NCBI RefSeq assembly: GCF_013340205.1
Contig: NZ_BJTG01000003.1
Location: 496,001 to 560,000, forward strand
DNA from: Anaeromyxobacter diazotrophicus
GTDB taxonomy: Bacteria > Myxococcota > Myxococcia > Myxococcales > Anaeromyxobacteraceae
Direction: 5' to 3'
DNA length: 64,000 nt
The position numbers were made by a program, and so were the translations under genes. This document shows positions 1 through 8,846 of this stretch, one piece after another (the stretch's first letter is position 1; the number at the start of each line of letters is the position of its first letter). Below the pieces are notes generated by a model, which saw only the letters and a program-made list of their open reading frames with translations, had not been told where the DNA came from and did not search any database.

Positions 1-788
1 AGCGCGCGGAGGATCCCGTAGACGCCGGTCTTGATCATGACGCCGGAGAGGAGCGCCGAGATGTGGCTCGGGGCGGCGGGGTGCGCCTCGGGCAGCCAGA
101 CGTGGAGCGGGACGAGGCCGGCCTTGGTGCCGAAGCCCACCACCGCCAGCGCGAAGAGGAGGGCGGCCGGGACGGCCGGACCGGCGCCGCGCGCCGCCGC
201 GAACGCCTCGAAGTCGAACGACCCCGCCTGGCGCCCGAGCAGCACGAAGAGCGCGAAGAGGAAGGCGGTGCCGAGGTGCGAGGCGACGAGGTAGACGAGC
301 CCGGCGCCGCGCACCTCCGCGTCCTCGTGCTCGAAGACGACCAGCAGGAACGAGGCGGCCGCCATCACCTCCCACGCCACCAGGAACAGCACCGCCTGGC
401 GCGCCGAGAAGACGAGCGCCATCGCGGCGAGGAGCAGATTCTGGAAGAAGAGGAAGCCCGGCAGCCCGCGCCGCCCGAGGTGCGGCCGCATGTAGGCGTG
501 GCCGAAGATCGCGGCGGGGATGGCCAGCGCGAAGAGCGCCACCTCGAAGAAGGCGGAGAGCGGGTCGAGCCCCACGCGGAAGGCGGCGAGCGGCGCGGTC
601 CAGGGCAGGGTGAAGAGCTGCTCGCCGCCGCCGGCGAGCGCGGCCAGGGCGGCCGCCAGGCCGAGCGCGCTGCCCGCCACCGCGCTGGCGGTGCCGGCGC
701 GCAGCGCGAGCGCCGGCCAGCGCCCGAGCGCGAGCGCGGCGAGGCCGCCCAGGAGGAGCAGGGCGAGCGCGGCGAGGTGGAGGGTCAC
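1..788 (-). CDS. HyfB-like proton-conducting membrane subunit, 3' part beyond window
   Basis: Membrane subunit of the complex I / Mrp antiporter family, closest in style to component B of hydrogenase-4 or formate hydrogenlyase complexes, where it would move protons or Na+ in the inner membrane. 262 residues are visible, almost all in hydrophobic helices. The diagnostic stretch is GFGTKAGLVPLHVWLPEAHP followed by APSHISALLSGVMIKTGVYG, with the conserved Lys and His of this family. The start is GTG at 788, overlapping by four bases (GTGA) the stop of the HTH-EIIA gene upstream, which implies translational coupling. The C-terminal half lies before base 1, so the full subunit family (HyfB versus NuoL/NuoM-like) is not settled. 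Confidence 0.85.
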   Translation of the reverse strand, partial: MTLHLAALALLLLGGLAALALGRWPALALRAGTASAVAGSALGLAAALAALAGGGEQLFTLPWTAPLAAFRVGLDPLSAFFEVALFALAIPAAIFGHAYMRPHLGRRGLPGFLFFQNLLLAAMALVFSARQAVLFLVAWEVMAAASFLLVVFEHEDAEVRGAGLVYLVASHLGTAFLFALFVLLGRQAGSFDFEAFAAARGAGPAVPAALLFALAVVGFGTKAGLVPLHVWLPEAHPAAPSHISALLSGVMIKTGVYGILRA

Positions 789-1495
789 GTGGGCTCCTCG
801 GCGGGGCCGGCGCGCCGCTGCGCGAGGGCGGCCTCGACCCGGTCGAACGCCTCGAGCAGCGCGGGCTCGCCGGCGCGGGAGGCGACGAGCTCCGCCACCG
901 CCGGGTCGCGCAGCGCCGCCGCGAGCACGGCCAGGAGGTGCAGGTGGACCCGCATCGAGCGGGAGACGAGCGTGAAGAGGGTGTGCACGGGGGCGCCGTC
1001 GAGCGCGTCGTAGGCGATGGGCTGCGCCAGGTACGACACCGCCACCATCGGCGCCGGCACCCGCAGCAGGATGGGGTTGCGCGGGTGCGGGATGGCGACG
1101 CCGTGGCCGAGCCCGGTGGAGCCGAGGTGCTCGCGCGCGAGCAACATCTGGTGGAGGAAGCCGCGGTCGACGGCCGGCGGCAGCCGCAGCGCGTCCACCA
1201 CCGCGCGCAGCACCGAGGCCTTGTCGGTCCCCGGGACGGCGTGCTGGACGCCGCCCGCGCGCACCGCCTCCGAGAGGCGGGGCAGCGCCGGGCCGCCCTC
1301 GTCCGGCTCGGCCAGCATCTCGGGGGGCACCGCCAGGCCGCGCGCCGCGGCGAACTCGAGCAGGTCGAAGCGGTCGAGCTGCCACTGCTCGTGGACGCGC
1401 CGGGCGGAGATCTCGCCCCGGCGGATCCACCGCGTCAGCGTGGCGTCGTCCACGCCCAGGAACTTGGCTGCGGAGCGGAGGTCGAGCTGCGTCAT
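785..1495 (-). CDS. HTH domain fused to PTS EIIA (PtsN/fructose-type) regulator
   Basis: About 236 residues. The N-terminus (roughly 1-50) reads like a MerR/excisionase-type DNA-binding fold (SAAKFLGVDDATLTRWIRRG then a WQL..FDLLEF wing). Residues from about 85 are an EIIA domain of the mannitol/fructose/Ntr type, with the phospho-acceptor histidine in GVAIPH. No transporter domain is present, so the role is regulatory: phosphorylation by the PTS-Ntr chain would control DNA or partner binding. I chose ATG 1495; an in-frame ATG at 1525 would add ten Pro/Arg-rich residues. It overlaps the HyfB-like start by four bases, so it probably responds to energy or carbon state on behalf of that membrane complex (inference). 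Confidence 0.8.
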   Translation of the reverse strand: MTQLDLRSAAKFLGVDDATLTRWIRRGEISARRVHEQWQLDRFDLLEFAAARGLAVPPEMLAEPDEGGPALPRLSEAVRAGGVQHAVPGTDKASVLRAVVDALRLPPAVDRGFLHQMLLAREHLGSTGLGHGVAIPHPRNPILLRVPAPMVAVSYLAQPIAYDALDGAPVHTLFTLVSRSMRVHLHLLAVLAAALRDPAVAELVASRAGEPALLEAFDRVEAALAQRRAGPAEEPT

Positions 1496-1584
1496 CGCGA
1501 TGGGCGGGGCCTGAGGGGGCCGCACCGCCCGTGTCGCCGCACACTACTCGTCCGGGGATCGTGGCGCAAGAACGCGCCGCGCCG

Positions 1585-3114
1585 TCAGCCGCCGCGCGGC
1601 GGTCCGCCGGCCACCTCGCCCGGCGCGGCCTGCGCGGCGCGCAGCTCGGCGAGCTCGACCGCCTCGCCCACCGCGCGCAGCCGCGGCTGCTCCGGGGTCC
1701 CGAAGTTCCCCACCAGCGCCGGGCCGGACGCCACCCCGACGCGGACGGCGAGGCGGGGCGCCGCGCGCGCCGCCTCCAGGTCCCGCGCCAGCTCGGCGAG
1801 CGCGGCGCCGCAGCGCGCGGCGCTGGCGGGCGCGCCGTCGTCGCGGGCGACCAGCCCGAAGACCGCCAGCAGCCCGCCGCCGAGCCGCTCCTCGACGGCG
1901 GCGCCCGCGGCGCGGGCGGCGGCCGCGAGCGCGGCCTGCAGCGCCAGCACGCGCGCGGTCACCTCCGCCGCCGGCAGCGCCGCCGCGGCCGCGTCGAGCC
2001 CGCCCAGCGCGACCACCACCGCGCCGGCCTGCTCGCGCAGCACCGGCTCGAGCGGATCGCGCTCGGCGACGTCGGCGCGCAGCAGCGCCGCCGCGGCCGC
2101 CTCGTCGAGGTGCTGCAGGAGGAGCTGGCGGAGCTCGTCGCCCGCGCGCGTCCGCTCGGCGATGCGCATCCGCTCCACCGCCAGCGCGGCCTGGAACCCG
2201 ACCTGGGTGGCGAGCTCGAGGTCGTCGGCGTTGAACGCGTCGGCGAGGCCGCGCTCGAGCAGGAGCACGCCCAGGATCCGGTTGTCCGCCCAGATCGGCG
2301 CGCAGATGCACGACCGCATGCCCTGGGCGATGATCGACTGGCTCTGGGCGAACCGGAGGTCCTGCTGGGCGTCCAGGGTGAGGATGCCGGCCCGGCTGCG
2401 CAGGGTGGCCTCGATCAAGGTCGCGGAGCGGCGCGGCGGGGCCTCGGCGGGCTGCGCCGCGACCGAGGTGAGCTCGCCGCGCTCGTCCATGAGCAGCACG
2501 CTCGAGCTCTCGGCGCCGGTGGCGGCGGAGAGGACGTGCAGGAGCCGCTCCAGGGCCTCCGCCAGCGTGGCCGCGCCGAGCTGCGCCCGGCCGATCTCGT
2601 TCAGCACGCCGATCTGGCGGCGGGCCACCCCGGTCGTGCCGCCGCCGCGCACGGTGTCGCGGCGCGGCGTGCCCTCGTCCGGGGCCACCGCCTCGGCGAT
2701 GGAGGTGGCGGCGGCCGGCGGTCCAGCCGGCGGGAGCGGGGCGACGCCGGCCTCGGCCGAGAGGTCGGCGATGTAGCGGATGATGGTGCGCTGGTCGGAG
2801 AGGATGCCGGGCGGCGGGGCCGGCTCGGCGCGGGCCCGCAGCTCGGTCGAGGTCCGCCCGAAGCGCAGCCGCGCGCCGGGCTGGATGGGCGCCTCGTGCA
2901 CGCGCTGCTCGTCGACGAAGGTGCCGTTGCGGCTGTCGAGGTCGACCACCCACAGCTGCTCGCCGCGGCGCTCGAACAGCGCGTGCATGCTCGAGATCCA
3001 GGGGTCGGCCACCTGGACGTGGCACTCCGGAGAGCGCCCCAGGACCGTGGGGACGTCGGGCAGGAAGAAGACGGTCCCGCCGCAGATGCCGTTCACCACG
3101 AAGAGCTCGGCCAA
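1585..3114 (-). CDS. FHA-GAF protein with degenerate adenylyl/guanylyl cyclase-like C-terminus
   Basis: 509 residues. An FHA phosphothreonine-binding domain fills about 23-90 (GRSPECHVQV, then SSMHALFERRG and DSRNGTF). A GAF domain follows at about 140-290 (RQIGVLNEIGRAQLG at its start, then ICAPIWADNRILGVLLLERG). The C-terminus from about 310 follows a class III nucleotide cyclase: VRVGVASGPALVGNFGTPEQ matches the G-x-V-x-G-N-x-G segment. The first metal-binding segment, normally F-x-D-I-x-G-F, is VVVALGGL and has no Asp. The G-D-x-V-N-x-A-x-R segment reads GEAVELAEL, losing the catalytic Asn and Arg. It is probably a catalytically dead sensor. It is divergent from the Ser/Thr kinase at 3175, whose product could be read by the FHA domain. 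Confidence 0.8.
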   Translation of the reverse strand: MAELFVVNGICGGTVFFLPDVPTVLGRSPECHVQVADPWISSMHALFERRGEQLWVVDLDSRNGTFVDEQRVHEAPIQPGARLRFGRTSTELRARAEPAPPPGILSDQRTIIRYIADLSAEAGVAPLPPAGPPAAATSIAEAVAPDEGTPRRDTVRGGGTTGVARRQIGVLNEIGRAQLGAATLAEALERLLHVLSAATGAESSSVLLMDERGELTSVAAQPAEAPPRRSATLIEATLRSRAGILTLDAQQDLRFAQSQSIIAQGMRSCICAPIWADNRILGVLLLERGLADAFNADDLELATQVGFQAALAVERMRIAERTRAGDELRQLLLQHLDEAAAAALLRADVAERDPLEPVLREQAGAVVVALGGLDAAAAALPAAEVTARVLALQAALAAAARAAGAAVEERLGGGLLAVFGLVARDDGAPASAARCGAALAELARDLEAARAAPRLAVRVGVASGPALVGNFGTPEQPRLRAVGEAVELAELRAAQAAPGEVAGGPPRGG

Positions 3115-3174
3115 GGGTCCTCGCTAGGAGACGATGGCCGCCGATGATAGCCTAACCTCGAGCCGAGCGCCGAG

Positions 3175-4611
3175 ATGCCGACCTGTCCGACCTGCCGGAG
3201 GGCATGCGAGGAGGGCGCCACCGCGTGCCCGGTGGACGCGACCCCGCTCGTCCCGGATCCGCTCCTCGGGCAGATCCTCGGAGAGCGCTATCGCCTGCTC
3301 GCGGTCCTCGGCGAGGGCGGCATGGGGACCGTCTACCGCGCCGAGCACGTCGTGCTGCGCAAGCGCATGGCGGTGAAGGTGCTCCGGCCGGAGCTGTCGG
3401 CGGACCAGGACCTGGTGCGCCGCTTCCAGCAGGAGGCGGTCGCCGCCAGCGCCATCGGGCAGGAGAACATCGTCGACGTCACGGACTTCGGGCGCACCGC
3501 CCAGGGCGCGCTCTACTTCGTGATGGAGGAGCTGGAGGGGCAGGGCCTCTCGGTCCTGCTCGCCGCCGGCCCGCCGCCCCTGGAGCGGGCGCTGCTCATC
3601 CTGGCGCAGGTCTGCCGCGCCCTCGCCGCCGCGCACGGCCGCGGCATCGTCCACCGCGACCTCAAGCCGGACAACGTGATCGTGGTCCGGCGCGAGGACG
3701 GGACGGACTTCGTGAAGGTGGTGGACTTCGGGATCTCGAAGAACGGCGCCGGCCCCGAGCCCGGGCGGCTCACCACCCGCGCCGGCTTCATCATGGGCAC
3801 CCCGGAGTACATGGCGCCCGAGCAGGGCGCCTCGGCCACCGTCGACCACCGCGCCGACATCTACGCCTTCGGCGTGCTCGCCTACGAGCTCTTGACCGGC
3901 CGGCTCCCGCTCCGCGGCGAGACCGCCATCGCCACCCTGCTCGAGCACCAGACCAAGGTGCCGGAGGCGCCCAGCCAGCTCCGCCCCGGGCTGCCCCCGG
4001 CGCTCGACGCGCTCGTGATGAAGGCGCTCGAGAAGCGGCCCGAGCAGCGCCAGCAGAGCATGTTCGAGGTCGCCGCCGAGCTCACCCCGGTGCTCGCCGG
4101 GCTGGGGTTGCCGCCCGTGTACGAGCGCGCCCCCACGCCGGCGCCGCGCTTCGCCCCGGGATCGGGCCTGACCCAGCGCTTCGAGTCGCTGGCCGGGCCG
4201 GGGTCCGCCCTGTCCCGCTCGACCGGTCGCGGCGCGACCCTGGCGCTGGAGGAGGGGCAGACCGCGGGGTCCCGGCGCGGCCGCGGCCGGCGCGCGCGCT
4301 ACGGCGCCGCCCTCGTCCTGGCCGTGGCCGCGATCGCCGTCCTGGTCGCCCTGCGCCGCGCTCCGGCCCCGGACGCCGCGGCGGCGCGCGCGCCCGGGGA
4401 GCGCGCCGCGGCCGCGCGGGGCGAGCCCACCCCGGCGCCGCCTGCGCCCGCGCCCGACCTCCCCTCACAGACACTCACCGTCACCCCCGCCCCATCCCGG
4501 GCGGAGCAGCGGATCTCGCCGCCGGCGCGCGGCCGAGCGCTTGGCGGGCGGCCTGCGAGCGGCGACAATCGCGGCCGCAAGCTCGACGATCTGAAACCGG
4601 ACCCCTTCTGA
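3175..4611 (+). CDS. membrane Ser/Thr protein kinase with N-terminal zinc ribbon
   Basis: 478 residues. A short Cys cluster (C4, C7, C11, C18) looks like a small zinc ribbon. The Hanks-type kinase domain runs from about 39 to 300 with every catalytic landmark intact: GEGGMGTVYRAEH glycine loop, AVKVL lysine, HRDLKPDN catalytic loop, DFGIS metal loop and GTPEYMAPEQ activation segment. A single transmembrane helix follows at about 376-395 (GAALVLAVAAIAVLVAL), and the C-terminal 80 residues are an Ala/Pro-rich tail outside the membrane without a recognised sensor domain. It heads a co-directional run with the TPR/PEGA protein and the beta-helix lipoprotein, and faces away from the FHA-GAF gene with about 60 bases between their starts, so a shared promoter region is likely. 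Confidence 0.92.
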   Translation: MPTCPTCRRACEEGATACPVDATPLVPDPLLGQILGERYRLLAVLGEGGMGTVYRAEHVVLRKRMAVKVLRPELSADQDLVRRFQQEAVAASAIGQENIVDVTDFGRTAQGALYFVMEELEGQGLSVLLAAGPPPLERALLILAQVCRALAAAHGRGIVHRDLKPDNVIVVRREDGTDFVKVVDFGISKNGAGPEPGRLTTRAGFIMGTPEYMAPEQGASATVDHRADIYAFGVLAYELLTGRLPLRGETAIATLLEHQTKVPEAPSQLRPGLPPALDALVMKALEKRPEQRQQSMFEVAAELTPVLAGLGLPPVYERAPTPAPRFAPGSGLTQRFESLAGPGSALSRSTGRGATLALEEGQTAGSRRGRGRRARYGAALVLAVAAIAVLVALRRAPAPDAAAARAPGERAAAARGEPTPAPPAPAPDLPSQTLTVTPAPSRAEQRISPPARGRALGGRPASGDNRGRKLDDLKPDPF

Positions 4612-4641
4612 CGCGCGCGGGGGCGCGCGACGCTGGGATGC

Positions 4642-5562
4642 ATGCGCGCCCTCCTCGCCGCCCTCCTCCTCGCCGCCGCCGCGCCCGCCGCCGGGCAGGA
4701 CCCGCTCGCCGCGGCCGGCGAGGCGACGGCCCAGGCGAAGGCGCACTTCCGGCGCGGGACCGAGCTCTACCGCGCGGCCCGCTACCGGCCCGCCATCGCC
4801 GAGTTCGAGGCCGCCTGGCGGCTCCGGCCGCACGGCGCGATCCAGTACAACCTCGGGCAGTGCCACGAGCGCCTGGGCGAGCTCGGCCCGGCGCTCGCCG
4901 CCTACCGCGCCTACCTGAAGGCGGCGCCCGAGGCCCAGGACCGCCGGGCGGTCGAGGCGCTCATGGCGGCGCTGGCGGCGCGGCTCGGCGCCCGCGGGGT
5001 GCAGCAGCTCTTCGTGGAGAGCGCGCCGCCCGGCGCCGAGGTGAGCGTCGACGCGCTGCCGCGCGGGCCGACGCCGCTCGCGGCCGAGCTGCCGCTGGGC
5101 GCGCACCGGCTCCTGCTGGAGAAGCCCGGCTTCGCCCCGCTCCGGCGCGAGGTGGTGCTCGCGCCCGACCGCACGCTCGAGCTCTCGCTGCCGCTCGCGC
5201 CCGAGGCGCCGCTCGCGCGCCGCGCGCCCGACCTCGCTCCGGCCGCCGCGGCCGCCCCGCTCTCCGCCGGCGCCGGGCTGGCCGCGCCGCCCGAGGTGAA
5301 GGTCAGCGCCGGCGGCGCACGCCGCTACACCTGGGTCGCGGCCGGCGTCGCCGGCGCGGCGCTCGTGGCCGGGATCGCGTACGGGCTCGCGGCGCGGAGC
5401 GCGAGCGCCGAGCTCCGCTCCAGCGAGCACACCGGGGCGACCGCCCAGCAGCTCGCCGCCGACGCCGCCGCGCGCGCCCGCAACGCCAACGTCCTCTACG
5501 GCGTCGCGGCGGCGGCGGGCGCGGCCGGGGTGACGCTGTTCTTCCTGGAGGGCACCTTCTGA
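4642..5562 (+). CDS. exported TPR/PEGA-domain protein
   Basis: 306 residues. The first 18 residues are a signal peptide. Residues about 30-100 hold TPR-like helices (FRRGTELYRAARYRPAIAEF, then IQYNLGQCHERLG). A PEGA domain follows at about 125-180: VESAPPGAEVSVDALPRGP and LPLGAHRLLLEKPGF are the classic surface-layer beta motif. Near the C-terminus two hydrophobic segments (TWVAAGVAGAALVAGIAYGL and VLYGVAAAAGAAGVTLFFL) flank a short polar loop. In myxobacteria such proteins usually sit beside Ser/Thr kinases, as here. It probably works in the envelope as an assembly or signalling partner; the exact role is unknown. It overlaps the next gene at ATGA. Confidence 0.8.
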   Translation: MRALLAALLLAAAAPAAGQDPLAAAGEATAQAKAHFRRGTELYRAARYRPAIAEFEAAWRLRPHGAIQYNLGQCHERLGELGPALAAYRAYLKAAPEAQDRRAVEALMAALAARLGARGVQQLFVESAPPGAEVSVDALPRGPTPLAAELPLGAHRLLLEKPGFAPLRREVVLAPDRTLELSLPLAPEAPLARRAPDLAPAAAAAPLSAGAGLAAPPEVKVSAGGARRYTWVAAGVAGAALVAGIAYGLAARSASAELRSSEHTGATAQQLAADAAARARNANVLYGVAAAAGAAGVTLFFLEGTF

Positions 5563-6875
5563 TGCGCGCCGCCGCGCTCCCGCTCGCCCTGGCGCTCTGC
5601 GCCTGCCAGGTCGCCACCGAGGGCGCGCCGTGCTCGTCGGCGGCGAGCTGCCCGTCCGGCCAGAGGTGCGGGGCGGACGGGCGCTGCAGCGCGAGCGCGG
5701 CCTCGTGCCCACCCCCCGGCCTCGCCTTCCACGTCGATCCGGTCGCCGGTTCGGACCTCGCGCAGGTGCCGGAGCCGACCGGCGCGCTCGCGCCCGCCGC
5801 CTGCCGCTTCCGCGCGCTCGGCCCCGCCCTCCTCGCCGCCGCCCAGGCGGCCGGCCCCGGCGGCGCGGCGGTGACGGTGCAGGTCCACGGCGGGACGGCC
5901 TCCGGCCCGGCGGTCTTCACCGAGCTGTTGCCGCCCATCGCGGCCGGCGTGTCGCTCTCGGGCGGGGACGGGCCGGACGGCGCCTACGTGCTGCAGCCCC
6001 CGAGCCCCATCGTGCTCGTGCCGGGCGCCAGCCTCTCGGGCTTCGTGCTCCGCCCCGGGGCGGACCGGATCGACGGGGTGGTGGTGGCCTGCGCCGGGGC
6101 CTCGGCGCTCGCCGCCGTGGTCCACGACGTCCGGGTCGAGGGCGCGGCGCCCGGGGGCGCGCCGCCGAGCTTCTCGGCCGGCGTGCGCTCCACCGGCGCG
6201 TGCTCGGTCACCGTGAAGGACGCGACCTTCGACGGGGTCGCGGTGGCCGTCCAGGCGAGGGCGGGCGGGACGCTGCTCGTGGACGGCTGCACCATCGTCC
6301 GCGGCGGCCGGGGCGTCTGGCTCGACGGCTCGGTGCCGCTCACCGCGACGATCCGCGACACCACCATCGAGCAGGGGAGCGACACCGGGCTCCAGGTCGA
6401 CCAGGCCACCCGCGCCACGCTCACGCTCGCCGGGAACACCATCGACCGCAACTGCGCCATCCGCCAGCGCTCGGGGCGGCGCGGCGGCGGGGTGGTGTTC
6501 CTGGGGGGGACGCCTGGCCAGCTCGCCTTCACCGGCAACCGCGTCTACGGCAACGGCTACGACCAGGTGCTGGTCGATCCGGCCGGCGCCGAGGAGCAGG
6601 ACGCGCTCCAGCTCGTCGGCGCCGCCGACGCCGCGCGCTGCGCGACCGAGGCCAACCAGCTCGACTGCTATGACCCGCTGCACGGGGGCATGGGCGTGGC
6701 GTGGGCGGGGGGGCAGGGCGGTGTCCACGTCGCGGCGCAGGGGAACTCCTGGGCGGCGGGCCCGCCCGCGCAGGGCGCGGACTACGGCGCCGGCGTCGAC
6801 GCCGGCGCGGCCGGCGGCTGGTACTGCCCGGCCGCGGTCCTGCCCTGCCCGCAGCCGCCGGTCGCCTGCCCGTGA
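5562..6875 (+). CDS. secreted lipoprotein with right-handed beta-helix repeats
   Basis: 437 residues, starting at the ATG of an ATGA overlap with the preceding gene. The first 15 residues (MRAAALPLALALCAC) form a short lipoprotein-type signal with C15 as the likely lipidated residue; the lipobox is not textbook. A small Cys-rich segment follows (CSSAASCPSGQRCGADGRC). The rest is rich in short beta strands, Gly and Asn, typical of a parallel beta-helix: repeated turns such as VHDVRVEG, VKDATFDGV, VDGCTIVRGG, IRDTTIEQG and LAGNTIDRN. This fold is common in adhesins and polysaccharide-binding proteins. No catalytic residues can be assigned. It is probably exposed on the outer membrane, co-expressed with the kinase and PEGA protein. 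Confidence 0.78.
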   Translation: MRAAALPLALALCACQVATEGAPCSSAASCPSGQRCGADGRCSASAASCPPPGLAFHVDPVAGSDLAQVPEPTGALAPAACRFRALGPALLAAAQAAGPGGAAVTVQVHGGTASGPAVFTELLPPIAAGVSLSGGDGPDGAYVLQPPSPIVLVPGASLSGFVLRPGADRIDGVVVACAGASALAAVVHDVRVEGAAPGGAPPSFSAGVRSTGACSVTVKDATFDGVAVAVQARAGGTLLVDGCTIVRGGRGVWLDGSVPLTATIRDTTIEQGSDTGLQVDQATRATLTLAGNTIDRNCAIRQRSGRRGGGVVFLGGTPGQLAFTGNRVYGNGYDQVLVDPAGAEEQDALQLVGAADAARCATEANQLDCYDPLHGGMGVAWAGGQGGVHVAAQGNSWAAGPPAQGADYGAGVDAGAAGGWYCPAAVLPCPQPPVACP

Positions 6876-6885
6876 CCCAGGGCGC

Positions 6886-7872
<987 letters not shown>

Positions 7873-7894
7873 GGACCTGGACCTATCCGGCCCG

Positions 7895-8161
7895 TCACAG
7901 CGCCGCACGGCGCGGTCGCATGGCCGCGCCCGCGATGACGAGCAGCAGGATGGCGCCGATGAGGCTGCCCAGGAACCCGGCGCCGTGCAGCTCCTGCACC
8001 GAGCCGCCGCCGAGCGCGGTGGCCACCAGGCCGCCGACGAGCGAGCCCGCCACCCCGAGCAGCGTCGTCATGACGAAGCCCATGTGCTGCCGGCCCGGCA
8101 CCAGCGCGCGCGCCAGGAGGCCGATGATGAAGCCGAAGACGATCCAGGCGATGATCCCCAT
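7895..8161 (-). CDS. GlsB/YeaQ/YmgE family small membrane protein
   Basis: 88 residues with three hydrophobic helices and many glycines ([22 protein letters not shown], then [14 protein letters not shown] and [16 protein letters not shown]). This is the transglycosylase-associated-protein family, usually a stress-induced inner-membrane protein of unknown biochemical role. ATG 8161 is preceded by a good GGGGGAGCA Shine-Dalgarno; the upstream extension to 8245 is not membrane-like. Twenty-two bases separate it from the aldo/keto reductase on the same strand, so the two could be co-transcribed. Confidence 0.85.
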   Translation of the reverse strand: MGIIAWIVFGFIIGLLARALVPGRQHMGFVMTTLLGVAGSLVGGLVATALGGGSVQELHGAGFLGSLIGAILLLVIAGAAMRPRRAAL

Positions 8162-8282
8162 GTCGTGCTCCCCCTTTCCAGCCGCAAGGTACGTCCCCGC
8201 CGCCCTCGCCGCCCGCCCGGCCGGAGGCTCCGCCGGCGTCCGCACGCTTTACCGGGCGCGACCCGTTCGCTAGAACGGCGCG

Positions 8283-8723
8283 GTGACCTCGCTCCTCGCC
8301 GCGCTGGCGCTGGCCGCCGCTCCGCCCGCCTGGCGGGTGGAGGTCGCCACCCTGGGCGGTCTCTCCGGGCGGGGCGCGGGCGCCGTCAAGATCTCCTCCG
8401 CGGGCGAGGTGGAGGTGGTGGCGCCGTCGGGGCAGCGCTGCCGGAGCCAGCTCGCTCCGGCCGAGCTCGCCCGGCTGGCGCGCGCGGTCCGGCGCGCCCG
8501 CCCCGCGCGCTGGCGGCCCCGGTACTACCTGCCCGACAACCCCACCGGCTGCTGCGACCAGACGGCGACCACGCTGGCGCTGCTCCACGGGCCGCGCGCC
8601 GCCCCGCGCGCGGTGACCGGCTGGTACGACGAGAGCCGGCAGCTCGTGCCGGCCGACGCCCTGGCGTTGCACGACGCCGCCCTGGACGTCGCGGCCTCGC
8701 AACCAGGTTGTTTCTCCCGCTGA
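8283..8723 (+). CDS. secreted protein of unknown function
   Basis: 146 residues from a GTG start. The first 15 or so residues are a signal peptide (LLAALALAAAPPA). The mature part has four cysteines including a CC pair (NPTGCCDQTATTLAL) and otherwise no motif I recognise. It is divergent from the YeaQ-like gene. Codon use matches the host, so I treat it as a normal chromosomal gene of unknown role. Confidence 0.6.
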   Translation: MTSLLAALALAAAPPAWRVEVATLGGLSGRGAGAVKISSAGEVEVVAPSGQRCRSQLAPAELARLARAVRRARPARWRPRYYLPDNPTGCCDQTATTLALLHGPRAAPRAVTGWYDESRQLVPADALALHDAALDVAASQPGCFSR

Positions 8724-8799
8724 GCGTCGACCCGTGGTAAACGTTCGCGCCCTGCTCCAACCGGGGCCTCTCTCCAACTGTCGCTGCGCCTGCTCCGCC

Positions 8800-8820
8800 G
8801 GCCCCCTACAAGGAGGGGCC
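8800..8820 (+). promoter_or_regulatory. hairpin before the RND operon
   Basis: GGCCCCCT pairs with AGGAGGGGCC across a three-base gap, 26 bases ahead of the efflux operon start. The right arm contains AGGAGG, so the structure could also bury a ribosome-binding sequence. It may instead be the terminator of the small secreted-protein gene; there is no T-tract, so I leave both open. Confidence 0.35.
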
Positions 8821-8846
8821 GTGACTCCCCCGGTGGTGATCCCCGC

